Positions 46,401-59,229 of a stretch of DNA of 64,000 bases are shown in pieces (positions within the stretch are counted from its first letter, which is position 1; every line of letters begins with the position of its first letter). The notes below the pieces were generated by a model. The model was not told the DNA's origin. It did not search any database and was given only the letters and a program-made list of their open reading frames with translations. Made by a program: the position numbers and the translations under genes. The stretch is taken from the NCBI GenBank assembly GCA_032207245.1, contig CM063503.1, positions 61,986,340 to 62,050,339 of the forward strand, in the 5' to 3' direction. The DNA is from Pardosa pseudoannulata. Its lineage: Eukaryota; Arthropoda; Arachnida; Araneae; Lycosidae.

Positions 46401-49349
46401 TAGGTTTGCACGAACCCAATCCTTAGGATTCAAGCCAACAAACTTCAGACTTGACCTAGACATATCCAGGAGGTTGTAATTCACCCATTTTTTATCTATG
46501 TTCTTCAGTTCTCCCATTTTTAATAACTATATTAACTTTAATTGTAATTTTAACTCCAGACGGACATCATAGTTTAACAAATATAAGGCGTTACTGTTGC
46601 CACGTCGGAGAATAACCTAAATTTAAATCAGCGTTATTTTTGTTCCCGATTCCGCATTTCTCTTTCGCTCGTTGACTTCCCAGTGAGAGGATATTTAGAC
46701 CCTCAGATTGATGCTGCAACTTCTCTGAATACATAGGAAGATGTTTAAGACACTTATTGTTCAAACTAGAATTTCTAGCCTAATACGCTAACAACTAGGA
46801 TATCTTTTGCTCTTTTTACGTATGCTAGTGGTTAACATTTCATCAGCACCCAATCCTTAGTTCCCACGATGTAGGAGGTACTTGAGTTACTTTTTAATCA
46901 GTCTAAGCTGCGAGGGAAATGCAGATAGGTTCATTGCCAACTTGACTGTTGAACAAAGGATTGAGGAGGGATCGTGTCTCATCATCATCATCATAATTAT
47001 AATTGACACAAAAGCCCAAAGTAGATCAAGGCCTTCTGCTGGAGACTCTTTCATGACATTTTATTCTTCGTCCTTGTCGGCCAGTTCTTTACAAGGAGCT
47101 GGACAGGTTGGAAGACACAAGACAAAGAGGAATACTCTGGTCGTCCAGGTTGGGGGTTAGGGGTGGGGCTGATACTCCCCCCTCCTTAAAAATTTACCTG
47201 ATTGGAAATTTAATGCAGATTCAGGGATTGCGTCTATTCAAGCAAAAAATTGTCCAGTTACATTGTAAAGCAAGTTGGTTAAATGCCTAGTTACACCACG
47301 TTCCAAATTCAGTTTTGCTTCTCTACAGTATGATTCACGGTGACTTTATTAATTTCACTGTCATGAGACAACAAGACTTTGGGCTATGAAGTTTTCTCCA
47401 GCATATAATATAACAATATATAACAATATAAAAATATAACAATAGGGAGAAAATTATTCAGACTGTAAATTAAATATAAGTTAAGGTTAAGAATTAAAAT
47501 TCGTTTTTAAATAAAATAGTATAATAAATATTTGAATTAATACTGAATCATTTATCTTGGTACTTTGGACATAGGGAACAATCTGGTAGATTAAAAAATA
47601 TTTACATTTCGTTTCCATGTGGTTGTCAAGAATACATTACAGCCGTCAAGCGGAGGCAATAACCATCGATAGTAAAAAATTTGGTACTTTGTTTATAGGA
47701 TTGCATTTACCTTCGATGAAAAGGAAAACTCATTTTGAGAAAACATAAAATTTCTGCAAATTATTTTTGAGCTGTCACTAAAAAAAGACGACAGGCTTTT
47801 AATGAGTTAATACTTCTACAGTGACTTTAAGTAAGGAAGGAATGTATAAAAACCCTTGAAATTGAACAGTAGTTTTATATTTAAATTGTAAATGAAAGTA
47901 AAAAGAAATATATGGGATTGATCTTGTGTCACTGTATACTTTTTATAGAAGAATCATCTCTAATCTTAAAAACGTTCGCACATTTTTCCTTTTGCCAATG
48001 AGGTCTGTACTTGAATGAACCTATCATGGAAGCCGTATGGGGTTTTTCTGCTTTTATTTTATGAGCTCATTACCAGATCTTCTTTCGTAAGTAAAACAGT
48101 AAAGTCTCAGTGCACCCAAGCCTTTCGGAAAATAAACTTTTTATGTACATTTGAAAATGCCATTAATAATCTATATCAACTGAGCTATACATTTTTTCTT
48201 TATGTAATCCTGAGAATGTCTTCGAGGTGTAATATCATCTGGAGCGTGCACTCTTATTTCACTGTTATATATGCTTGACATGACGGGATTTACCGTCATT
48301 ATTCATGCTTGGTCGCTCGAAGTGCATAGAGGCTTACCTGTGTGAAATGTTACGATAAAGCATCTCATGTGAATCCGTATGTGATATGAAGTGTTACGAA
48401 TTGGTCTCTTATTGTATTTTAGTTGGGATTGTTTCAACGTGTCAGTGCTTTACTGGGATCTGGAAGCACATCGAGCGATTCTAAATAACGTTGTTTTTTA
48501 TTCTGGACAAAGATAGCACTGCTGAGAATATCTCGTACGGAAATCAGGTTTCGCTACTGTTGTTTTCCATAAAGTTTATGAATATTCCTTTGTACACGAA
48601 GAGTGTTTTGTTGCAATACGAGACGTTGTATACACAATGGAGAAAGTTAGGTGAATCTTAAGGCTTTTACACACGTAAATCTGTATGCGTTGAAACAGCA
48701 ACGGATTCAGCTCACGAACCCTTTTCCTGATAAAGAATGGGCTAATTTCTTATGTTAGCTATTTTTTTTTAACATTTATTTGCATAGAGGTTGACCAGTA
48801 ATAAGGCATTTAATCGGCATTTTATGTTATCCCAGGATAAATCCGCATATTCTTCATCTGAATAAAATCTTAAATTGGATCTTTTTCAAAGTGTACAGTT
48901 TGACGTATTATAAAGATTTATAGGAAGATATGTCTATCATTCTTTGAAACCTAAAATAGGTGCTTTAAATAGGTTTTGATTCCACACAAAACTGGTCAGA
49001 TATTTTCTTCTCAATTTTGAATATCTGGGGAGCTCTTCATTAAGAAGTAAAATATTAGAAGTGAACTTCACTCACAAGTAATATATTATGTGGTACAGAA
49101 AAAGACTTCGGATAAGAATATAATAGAAAATTAAAGTAAACAGAAAAAGGGGACAAAATAAAGAATAATAAAAAGCAAACATTTATTAATTATTCGCTTG
49201 CCACAGATTTTTACCTATCTTCGCACTGATAAAGTAGCTCAATTGTAGCTACGAAACTACTGTTTGCTTTTAATTTTTACTTACAGTTGTGTTTTATTTA
49301 AGATAGCTTTACTTTATACTTTTCCTAAATTTTTGTTCAAGGCTTTATT
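46401..49349. other. Intergenic sequence with one possible repeat fragment
   Basis: 46975-47130 is less AT-rich and contains (ATC)n followed by GGCCTTCTGCTGGAGACTC, which looks like a retroposon fragment but has no partner in the window. No host exons are supported in the rest. Confidence 0.3.
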
Positions 49350-49490
49350 CTATCTGATGTCTGAGTAGGGCACTTCGGTATCGGAATTTGTGGTTTTAAA
49401 TCCTCTTGCGGGGACATATGTACGTATCCGTTCAGAAACTGCTTTAAACAGCAAATTCCGCTCTCAATAACCCTCTAAAAATAGTAAAAA
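49350..49490 (+). mobile_element. tRNA-derived SINE (family A), degenerate
   Basis: Keeps the order TATCGGAATTTGTGG, TTTTAAATCC, GGGGACATATGTACGTATCC, AAACTGCTTTAAACAGCA and TCCGCTCTCAATAACCCTC of the family with many changes. Its head is weak. Confidence 0.6.
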
Positions 49491-49832
49491 ATCACCCAAC
49501 TTATATATTTTTCGGAATAAGAAAAGTTCAGTTAATGTAAGAAAGATGCTAGTATGTTCGTAATGCATAAAAATGATTCTAGAATACCTTAATTGGTCTG
49601 GTTTGGAGTACGAAGATCAATATTGTACCACATGAAGTTTAATTGGATCAGGACCGAATTCCTGAAGGGGATTCAGAAAGGTAAGAATATCTTCATTAGC
49701 TGTAGGATTCGAACCCATGGGTTCATATCAAAAAGACTACGACGATTCGGTTACCATCCACATTTTGTAAAATCCAGGAAAAAATATATAATCAAAATAC
49801 TAACTACAACAGTAATCCATCTGTACTTAATC

Positions 49833-50893
49833 ATTCGTCTGAGATTTTAATATTTTTGAAGTATAGTGCAAACCATAAATTATTATCGAGGTTTAAATAC
49901 TTCATTTATCTCTGACTCCCCAGTCCTCTTTGGCTTCGGGTCCTGGAATAAAGTAACAAATAAGTTTATTTTTTATGACTACGTGAGATCTACAATGAGT
50001 ACGAAAATCATTCGTCTGAGATTTTAATATTTTTGAAGTATAGTGCAAACCATAAATTATTATCGAGGTTTAAATACTTCATTTATCTCTGACTCCCCAG
50101 TCCTCTTTGGCTTCGGGTCCTGGAATAAAGTAACAAATGAGTTTATTTTTTATGACTACGTGAGATCTACAATGAGTACGAAAATCATTCGTCTGAGATT
50201 TTAATATTTTTGAAGTATAGTGCAAACCATAAATTATTATCGAGGTTTAATTACTTCATTTATCTCTGACTCCCCAGTCCTCTTTGGCTTCGGATCCTGG
50301 AATAAAGTAACAAATAAGTTTATTTTTTATGACTACGTGAGATCTACAATGAGTACGAAAATCATTCGTCTGAGATTTTAATATTTTTGAAGTATAGTGC
50401 AAACCATAAATTATTATCGAGGTTTAATTACTTCATTTATCTCTGACTCCCCAGTCCTCTTTGGCTTCGGGTTCTGGAATAAAGTAACAAATAAGTTTAT
50501 TTTTTTATGACTACGTGAGATCTACAATGAGTACGAAAATCATTCGTCTGAGATTTTAATATTTTTGAAGTATAGTGCAAACCATAAATTATTATCGAGG
50601 TTTAATTACTTCATTTATCTCTGACTCCCCAGTCCTCTTTGGCTTCGGGTCCTGGAATAAAGTAACAAATAAGTTTATTTTTTATGACTACGTGAGATCT
50701 ACAATGAGTACGAAAATCATTCGTCTGAGATTTTAATATTTTTGAAGTATAGTGCAAACCATAAATTATTATCGAGGTTTAATTACTTCATTTATCTCTG
50801 ACTCCCCAGTCCTCTTTGGCTTCGGGTCCTGGAATAAAGTAACAAATAAGTTTATTTTTTATGACTACGTGAGATCTACAATGAGTACGAAAA
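49833..50893 (+). repeat. Satellite array 1: six copies of a 177-bp unit
   Basis: Units start with ATTCGTCTGAGATTTTAATA at 49833, 50010, 50187, 50364, 50542 and 50719. Copies are nearly identical (for example TTTAAATACTTC in the first two against TTTAATTACTTC in the others). The array ends where ACGAAAATC is replaced by ACGAAAATTGAGTATGC. No coding content. Confidence 0.98.
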
Positions 50894-51066
50894 TTGAGTA
50901 TGCATTTAAACGTAGAGTATAGTTTTATATACCAAGTTAAATTTTCGTTTTAAGGTAATCGTGCCAATGTATTTGTGTAAAAGTGGTTAAAATTTCGAAG
51001 TAAAATATTACTTATTTTATAAGTTATTTATTGTTTCAAATCAGCTTCTCTAAGGTGCTCCATACG

Positions 51067-51759
51067 CAGGGCTGTAACTAGGTCCTTTGGCACCCGTGGT
51101 AAAAAACTAGTCGGCTCCCTGACGCAATATAGTGAGAAAATACATAAACACATTTTTTTTTCTATATCATGTATTCAGAATAAACACACAAAACTAATTC
51201 TTAAATTATTCCTAGTGTATTAATTTTTAATTTTTTCTTCTATTTGTACCTTATTAATACTTAAAATATTTTTTGAATACTCTGGGGGTATTATTTTGCT
51301 GATAAACGAAATAGTTTATTTGAAGAATTTTTTTTTTTTTTTTTAGGAGAATGTTTTTTATACGTTAAAATTTCATAAAATATTGACGAATTTCTAATTT
51401 TAAATTTAGTTTTAATAACTTTAATAAATTCAAAATTTAAAACGAATACCCGGATTTATATTAAGGATAATTATAATTATATATAATTATAGCATTTTAT
51501 AAGAATCTATAACAAGTTTAGTCTTTAGAAGCCTTTTAAAAAATAAGAAAATCCATAAAAAAATAATTTCTACACACTTTGGATTTTATAAATAAAATCG
51601 GATTTTATAATATGAAATTTATTTTTCAACTTTTTTTTCTTATTTCTACTCGGATCAAATTGTCCTCTTTCGGATCCCATTTTCATAACAGTGCGGCACC
51701 CCTATGACTGATGAGCCCATGGCAAATGCTACCTTTGGCACGCCCTAGTTACGGCCCTG
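51067..51759. mobile_element. Non-autonomous hAT element, first block copy (693 bp)
   Basis: CAGGGCTGTAACTAGG at the left, CCTAGTTACGGCCCTG at the right, exact 8-bp duplication TCCATACG (51059-51066 and 51760-51767). GGCACCCGTGG and TTTGGCACGCC lie just inside the ends. No transposase coding. Confidence 0.96.
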
Positions 51760-52169
51760 TCCATACGCATTTCTTTTATACCTATTTTTGGCTAATTTTC
51801 TTTCTATGATATCTTTTTGATTTTGGAACTTCGCTGTTTTCATAAACGCCAATAGAAAATATTCAGAAAAAAAAAGAATAGTGAAAATACCTATTTTACC
51901 TGCACAAAATATATGTAATGATACAGATATGACAGATTTTGAAGTTCGAAATAGATAAATTCTGATTAACTTTTATTTGATATTCTATGGTGTAAATAGC
52001 TGAAAAATGTCAAAGAGATGGAATAGTTAAAACTGCACCTGCAGTGTTTCAAAAATTAAAAATAAAAATAAAAATAAAAACATGTTTGAAAGAAGCATCT
52101 AATGCTATTCTTAGTAACAATTGTCTGTTACAGCAATAATTAAACTCCCTTTCTGCTTTTCATTCTTAA

Positions 52170-52352
52170 CCCTCTAAGCGGTTCGCACGTACAATTTCGC
52201 CAAACCGATGATAACTTTAAAACGTACAATTTTCGACCTCCAAAAACGCTCCAGAAATGGATGTAATGTATGTTTTTGCCAGTGCTTTCCCCCATGGAGT
52301 TTTTAGGTAGGAGGGTCACGTCTATTGTTTAGGAATTGCACCCCTCTTTCAC
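52170..52352. other. Spacer between the duplicated blocks, bounded by TTAA
   Basis: This 183-bp sequence begins CCCTCTAAGCGGTTCGC directly after TTAA (52166-52169) and ends CTCTTTCAC directly before TTAA (52353-52356). It is less AT-rich than its neighbours and occurs once. TTAA borders and the CCC start recall piggyBac insertion, but the two ends are not clear inverted repeats. Confidence 0.6.
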
Positions 52353-53358
52353 TTAATTACTTCATTTATCTCTGACTCCCCAGTCCTCTTTGGCTTCGGG
52401 TTCTGGAATAAAGTAACAAATAAGTTTATTTTTTTATGACTACGTGAGATCTACAATGAGTACGAAAATCATTCGTCTGAGATTTTAATATTTTTGAAGT
52501 ATAGTGCAAACCATAAATTATTATCGAGGTTTAATTACTTCATTTATCTCTGACTCCCCAGTCCTCTTTGGCTTCGGGTTCTGGAATAAAGTAAACAAAT
52601 AAGTTTATTTTTTTATGACTACGTGAGATCTACAATGAGTACGAAAATCATTCGTCTGAGATTTTAATATTTTTGAAGTATAGTGCAAACCATAAATTAT
52701 TATCGAGGTTTAATTACTTCATTTATCTCTGACTCCCCAGTCCTCTTTGGCTTCGGGTCCTGGAATAAAGTAACAAATAAGTTTATTTTTTTATGACTAC
52801 GTGAGATCTACAATGAGTACGAAAATCATTCGTCTGAGATTTTAATATTTTTGAAGTATAGTGCAAACCATAAATTATTATCGAGGTTTAATTACTTCAT
52901 TTATCTCTGACTCCCCAGTCCTCTTTGGCTTCGGGTCCTGGAATAAAGTAACAAAGAAGTTTATTTTTTATGACTACGTGAGATCTACAATGAGTACGAA
53001 AAATCATTCGTCTGAGATTTTAATATTTTTGAAGTATAGTGCAAACCATAAATTATTATCGAGGTTTAATTACTTCATTTATCTCTGACTCCCCAGTCCT
53101 CTTTGGCTTCGGGTCCTGGAATAAAGTAACAAATAAGTTTATTTTTTATGACTACGTGAGATCTACAATGAGTACGAAAATCATTCGTCTGAGATTTTAA
53201 TATTTTTGAAGTATAGTGCAAACCATAAATTATTATCGAGGTTTAATTACTTCATTTATCTCTGACTCCCCAGTCCTCTTTGGCTTCGGGTTCCTGGAAT
53301 AAAGTAACAAAGAAGTTTATTTTTTATGACTACGTGAGATCTACAATGAGTACGAAAA
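52353..53358 (+). repeat. Satellite array 2: 5.7 copies of the 177-bp unit
   Basis: A partial unit (52353-52470) is followed by units at 52471, 52650, 52828, 53006 and 53183, with 177-179 bp spacing. The partial unit begins inside the repeat at TTAATTACTTC, exactly at the TTAA junction. Confidence 0.98.
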
Positions 53359-53533
53359 TTGAGTATGCATTTAAAACGTAGAGTTATAGTTTTATATACC
53401 AAGTTAAATTTTCGTTTTAAGGTAATCGTGCCAATGTATTTGTGTAAAAGTGGTTAAAATTTCGAAGTAAAATATTACTTATTTTATAAGTTATTTATTG
53501 TTTCAAATCAGCTTCTCTAAGGTGCTCCATACG

Positions 53534-54207
53534 CAGGGCTGTAACTAGGTCCTTTGGCACCCGTGGTAAAAAACTAGTCGGCTCCCTGACGCAATATAGT
53601 GAGAAAATACATAAACACATTTTTTTTTCTATATCATGTATTCAGAATAAACACACAAAACTAATTCTTAAATTATTCCTAGTGTATTAATTTTTAATGT
53701 TTTCTTCTATTTGTACCTTATTTATACTTAAAATATTTTTTGAACACTCTGGGGGTATTATTTTGCTGACAAACGGAATAGTTTTTTTTTGAGGAGAATA
53801 CATTTTTTTGTACGTTAAAATTTCATAAAATATTGACGAATTTCTAATTTTAAATTTAGTTTTAATAACTTTAATAAATTCAAAATTTAAAATAAATACC
53901 CGGATTTATATTAAGGATAATTATAATTATATATAATTATAGCATTTTATAAGAATCTATAACAAGTTTAGTCTCTAGAAGCCTTTTAAAAAATAATAAA
54001 ATTTGTAAAAAAATAATTTCTAAACACTTTGGATTTTATAAATAAAATCGGATTTTATAATTTAAAATTTATTTTTCAACTTTTTTTTTATTTCTACTCA
54101 GATCGAGTTGTCCTCTTTCGGATCCCATTTTCATAACAGTGCGGCTCCCTTATGACTGATGAGCCCATGGCAAATGCTACCTTTGGCACGCCCTAGTTAC
54201 GGCCCTG
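53534..54207. mobile_element. Non-autonomous hAT element, second block copy (674 bp)
   Basis: Same termini and the same TCCATACG duplication (53526-53533 and 54208-54215) as the copy at 51067. It is 19 bp shorter, mainly around the T-rich stretch near 53780, with a few substitutions. Confidence 0.96.
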
Positions 54208-54617
54208 TCCATACGCATTTCTTTTATACCTATTTTTGGCTAATTTTCTTTCTATGATATCTTTTTGATTTTGGAACTTCGCTGTTTTCATAAACGCCAA
54301 TAGAAAATATTCAGAAAAAAAAAGAATAGTGAAAATACCTATTTTACCTGCACAAAATATATGTAATGATACAGATATGACAGATTTTGAAGTTCGAAAT
54401 AGATAAATTCTGATTAACTTTTATTTGATATTCTATGGTGTAAATAGCTGAAAAATGTCAAAGAGATGGAATAGTTAAAACTGCACCTGCAGTGTTTCAA
54501 AAATTAAAAATAAAAATAAAAATAAAAACATGTTTGAAAGAAGCATCTAATGCTATTCTTAGTAACAATTGTCTGTTACAGCAATAATTAAACTCCCTTT
54601 CTGCTTTTCATTCTTAA

Positions 54618-55495
54618 TTATACCTAATAATTCTCTCACAATTCAATGATATAAAAAGTCAAAACTCGCTCAGAGCTGATTGTCACCTTAAAAGCATAAA
54701 AACTCTCCCAGCTTTCAATTTAACTTACTTCATCAATCTCTAAGATTGCAAAAAATATTTGACCCATGAACTTAAAAAATAAACAAACCAAAAGTAGTAG
54801 GTTTTGTGCTCCTCCAGGTCATTTGCTTTTTCTCATTTCTTGATGCCTTTTTCCACGAGCTTACTTAACCAACTTCACCTTTCCCATAAGAAGGCAGTTT
54901 AGAAATAGAGTTCGTTCGGCATAAACGCTATCAATAAAAACACCAAAAAATAATGAATTGGATAACCAAAAATATAATTGTGGATTACTCCAGATGTTCA
55001 AAATTGATATCTTGTGAATGGACACAAGTAAAATAAATTTTTTTTGGTCCCACAACAAACAAATAAAACAAAAAAAGGGCCTAATAATTATTTTTTATGT
55101 TCAAAACTTAAAAACGGCTTTCAGATTTTTTTTGTTGTTTATGTTTAATATTAGTTATAAAAAATTGATGTAATAATAGCTGAAGTTGATTTAGAGTCAA
55201 CCATTTTAGCTTTTACTAATATAAAAGTATTAAACAGTCAGTAGTAAAAACTGAGTTAATTTTATGAAACATTTCATTATAAATACATATTATACCAAAC
55301 TTCTGATAATATTTTCTATGAGCGCGTTTATATTTTTAATAACAGAGGAAAAAAAATTTCCTGAGACAAATATTTGTTTTCTTTTATATTGGAATGATTA
55401 TGTTACTTTTTATTTCAAATTTTGTACTTTTCTTTCATGGTCGGGCTAACGACCATTTTATCCAACATGGACATCATTTTAAGTATAAAAACACT

Positions 55496-55498
<3 letters not shown>
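54618..55498. other. Intergenic sequence, no recognised feature
   Basis: AT-rich with chance frames only. Confidence 0.4.

Positions 55499-55571
<73 letters not shown>
55499..55571. repeat. (TA)n microsatellite
   Basis: Alternating TA with one TTTG interruption at about 55535. Confidence 0.97.
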
Positions 55572-55573
<2 letters not shown>

Positions 55574-55994
55574 GTAATGAGACTAACTTCTCGATGGGGG
55601 TTTGCAGTCATGGCCATAAAAATGATACCGTTTCAGCTATAGACCTTTATTAAGATAAATTTGAAGGACGGGTTCCCACTTCATCATAGAGACAAACTGA
55701 ATGGTCAGCTAGCATGAAGTTCTATGTACAAGACAAGTAACACCTGGGTCAACATCTGTGGGAAAATATCTCTAGAAAAATCTGTCTCCGCTAGCGTGTA
55801 TCCCCTTTTTATTTGGAAATTTCCCAAATTGTCCGCTAGGGCCATATAGGTTTATAATTGGCCAGGCCCCTTCTCTGAGGGCGTAACCTGTAGCCCCAGT
55901 GGTCAATTTAGGTTAGGGGTTAAAAAGGGGAATGGAAAATGACGCGGGAATTTTTACCCTTGATTTAACTTTTGAAAACCCCTGAGAATTTTCC

Positions 55995-55995
<1 letters not shown>
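55572..55995. other. Less AT-rich stretch between two microsatellites
   Basis: The stretch is punctuated by words such as GGCCAGGCCCCTTCTCTGAGG and looks like part of a retroposon, but no tRNA-like head, terminal repeat or coding frame is visible. Confidence 0.25.
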
Positions 55996-56072
<77 letters not shown>

Positions 56073-56144
56073 ATATATATATATGTATATATATATGTAT
56101 ATATATATATACATATATATATACATATATATATGTACATATAC

Positions 56145-56205
<61 letters not shown>

Positions 56206-56232
56206 TGTGTGTGTTTGTGCGTGTGTGTTTGT
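55996..56232. repeat. Compound (CA)n(TA)n(TG)n microsatellite
   Basis: A CA run, a long TA stretch with TATG/CATA variants, then TG. The reading frames found on both strands here consist of repeat-derived I, Y, T, H and V and are not genes. Confidence 0.97.
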
Positions 56233-56337
56233 GCGTGTGCATGTATGGTAATCGAGTTTACAATAAAGTAAATAAAAATAAAAAAAGATAAATAAAACGG
56301 TTATGCACTTAATTGTTTAAAGACGTTACATTTAACT

Positions 56338-56395
56338 TTTTGCTACACGAGGGCTAATTACACCAGGACCTACTATCCAAAGCTGGTAGCTGGCT
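56338..56395 (-). mobile_element. tRNA-derived SINE (family A), short minus-strand fragment
   Basis: CTACACGAGGGCTAATTACAC and GACCTACT followed by CTGGCTTTAAA matches the 3' half of the family as seen at 61619-61768. Confidence 0.5.
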
Positions 56396-57125
56396 TTAAA
56401 TATCAATATTTTGCCAGTAAAGTGAAAAGAAAAATTTAAAAGTAACAGAGACTTATTATTTTAATAAACTAGTTAAATATGATCAATGTTTACTTTTTGG
56501 GTAGATATTACTAGGGTCTCAGTTTAATAAAAAAAAAACTAAAATAAAAGTGTTCTTCTAGTTTTGTAAACTTCAAAAAAGTTCCGATATAGTATGATGT
56601 TTTAAGGCTTAGAGAATGACCCTAAAAAGTAACAGTAGCTTTTGAAAAGTTAATCTTTTGTAGTTTGAATGTCAACGAAGTGGATGATTTTTTTTTTATT
56701 CAATATGAAATGATTAAACGAACTCAGATGCAAGAAAGGTAAAGGATAAACCATAAGCATTTCTGCTTCAATACTTGCTGAAGGAAAAATTCATCGGAGC
56801 ATAAGCGGAATGGATTCGATCCATTTGAATTGAATCTTGTCGATATTTTAAACTATGAAATATTTTCATCTTCTAACTTGATGATATCACCCTTGGAAAA
56901 TTAACTATCTCGACGAATTTAATGCTCTATCACTCTGTGCAGAGTACGATAACAGGAGGAATTGTTTCAAAATCTGTTGGAGAGAGGTTCTATTAAGTTT
57001 AATTGTAAATGTTTAAGGGGGGTATAGTACATTTTCGAGTTCAAAAATAGTCCGTTTTTGCTTCGGTATAAAATAAAATGCTCTGCTCTGTTTATAATAA
57101 AATTTTTCCATGGCCCTAAGAATTA
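56396..57125. other. Intergenic sequence, no recognised feature
   Basis: AT-rich. Nothing supported. Confidence 0.4.
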
Positions 57126-57853
57126 CTTTGAATCGAAAAAGTCTGTTCTAAAGATTTTGCTTTCTATAAAGGTATTTTTTTTATTAAGTTAGGGCTTTAT
57201 TAAATATCTTGTTAAAATAATCATTCTAAAAAGATAAGAATTATTTATTTCACTTTGAATCGAAAAAGTCTGTTCTAAAGATTTTGCTTTCTATAAAGGT
57301 ATTTTTTTTATTAAGTTAGGGCTTTATTAAATATCTTGTTAAAATAATCATTCTAAAAAGATAAGAATTATTTATTTCACTTTGAATCGAAAAAGTCTGT
57401 TCTAAAGATTTTGCTTTCTATAAAGGTATTTTTTTTTATTAAGTTAGGGCTTTATTAAATATCTTGTTAAAATAATCATTCTAAAAAGAGAAGAATTATT
57501 TATTTTACTTTGAATCGAAAAAGTGTGTTCTAAAGATTTTGCTTTCTATAAAGGTATTTTTTTTATTAAGTTAGGGCTTTATTAAATATCTTGTAAAAAA
57601 TCATTCTAAAAAGAGAAGAATTATTTATTTCACTTTGAATCGAAAAAGTCTGTTCTAAAGATTTTGCTTTCTATAAAGGAATTTTTTTTATTAAGTTAGG
57701 GCTTTATTAAATATCTTGTTAAAAATCATTCTAAAAAGAGAAGAATTATTTATTTCACTTTGAATCGAAAAAGTCTGTTCTAAAGATTTTGCTTTCTATA
57801 AAGGAATTTTTTTTATTAAGTTAGGGCTTTATTAAATATCTTGTTAAAATAAT
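57126..57853 (+). repeat. Tandem array of six units of 125-128 bp
   Basis: Units start CTTTGAATCGAAAAAGTCTG at 57126, 57253, 57380, 57508, 57633 and 57758; the last is slightly short. Copies differ mainly by AAAAAGATAAG against AAAAAGAGAAG, GGTATTTT against GGAATTTT, and small indels. The unit is unrelated in sequence to the 177-bp satellite. Confidence 0.98.
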
Positions 57854-58865
57854 ATAAGGTTCTAACTTTATAAAGCATGATTTAGTTTTGTTGTATGAAG
57901 CAATACATTAAAAAATATAAAATGCATACAACGTGTGAAAAGAGAAATCTACCTAACCCCAGTTCTTAAATTTTGTAAAGTAGAAACCATTTTTTAATAG
58001 GAAAATAGAAGCAAATTTTTCTTTTTATGCAGTGAATTATACAAAGAGGAGTAATATATTTTACTTTTTATCATGATAAAGGCTATTTATTTTCAATTTT
58101 TCAATTTCTTGACAGTTTCTAATTCCTTTTAAATTTTACACAAAGTCATGCACATTTAAGTTTTAGGTTTACATCATTTAAGTATGCATAAAAATTAATT
58201 ACAAGATCATTTCAATACAATGAAAACGACTTAATTCGTTTATCATTTATGTGACAGCTGAAATTAAAAAAAAAATATTTTGAAGAAAGCTCACGTTTGT
58301 AATAGTTTTATTTATTAGTTATTTATATAACAAATGTTTGAAAATCTTTATTTTTAAAATCTCAAATTGAACGGAAAAAGCTTAGCATGCGAATTTTACT
58401 TTGACTGACCGGGGAATGATGAATAACAAAGAGGAAAGGGGAGCTGTGCACAAATAAAAATTGGGGCCCCCAATGGCCTTAACTGCATTGTAGCAATACT
58501 TTTTGTAGATTAACGTAAAATTATGACATTTTGATGTTTAATGTTCGTTATTCATATTTAAAAATATTTTTAACAAGATTTTCAAGAATCAAAATACCAT
58601 ACACAGAATGTTAGCGAAAAATAGCAGAACACGTGCAACTAAATACTCATTGTATGTTATTTACCAATTTAATATTCTAAGAACTGCTCAACTGCACGCT
58701 TTATATTTTGTCTCATTTTTAAAAATGCGTTGTTAAGTTAAAAATGGGGGCCGGACACGTGTTTCGAATTCGCTTCCGTAAATCAGGCCATATGACTGAC
58801 TGTGTACCTAAATATAAATACATCTTTTAATCCAGCTTATTTTTACGTGGATTATCAGTAGAAAT
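57854..58865. other. Intergenic sequence, no recognised feature
   Basis: AT-rich, with a GC-richer spot at 58460-58485 (GGGGCCCCC). Confidence 0.4.
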
Positions 58866-59229
58866 CAGGGCCGTAAGCAAAAGAGCAGTCTTAGGTTCCG
58901 GTTCTCTCCCAAATACGATTATACCTTATTAAGGGGAAATCTTGTACCACGTAGAAAAGGAATTTTAACGCTCCAATGGTTTTCAATTGTATAATCATTT
59001 TCCTGAGAAGTTTCTCTGTGTCTTCATTTATATCCTGATAGCTTATCTACTATTAAAAATCTTCAGAATGTAGTTTTAGTAATTGGTGACTAGTAAAAGA
59101 GATAAATAATTATCATGAAATGTGTAATAAGACTATTAATATTGCGATGCTCATGTCGGGAATCCAAGCAACGGATATGTGAATTTTCTTGAAAAAATCT
59201 CAATTAATTAGGATTAAACATTAACTTTA

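Larger units (their letters stand above)
49833..54617 (+). repeat. Tandem segmental duplication: [177-bp satellite array + 1.27-kb segment] twice
   Basis: After each array the same 1.27 kb follows (50894-52169 and 53359-54617), from GAGTATGCATTTAAA to TTTTCATTCTTAA, including a hAT insertion with identical target duplications in both copies. The two segments differ by scattered substitutions and small indels. Between the blocks lies a 183-bp spacer bounded by TTAA on both sides. Confidence 0.95.

Noticed and set aside
48015..48278. An 87-residue hydrophobic frame
   Set aside because: Composition and lack of splice context or similarity suggest chance.
49833..53358. CRISPR-like array
   Set aside because: The unit is 177 bp and contiguous without short unique spacers; this is eukaryotic satellite DNA.
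55913..56271. Several overlapping open frames on both strands
   Set aside because: They are translations of (TA)n, (CA)n and (TG)n repeats.
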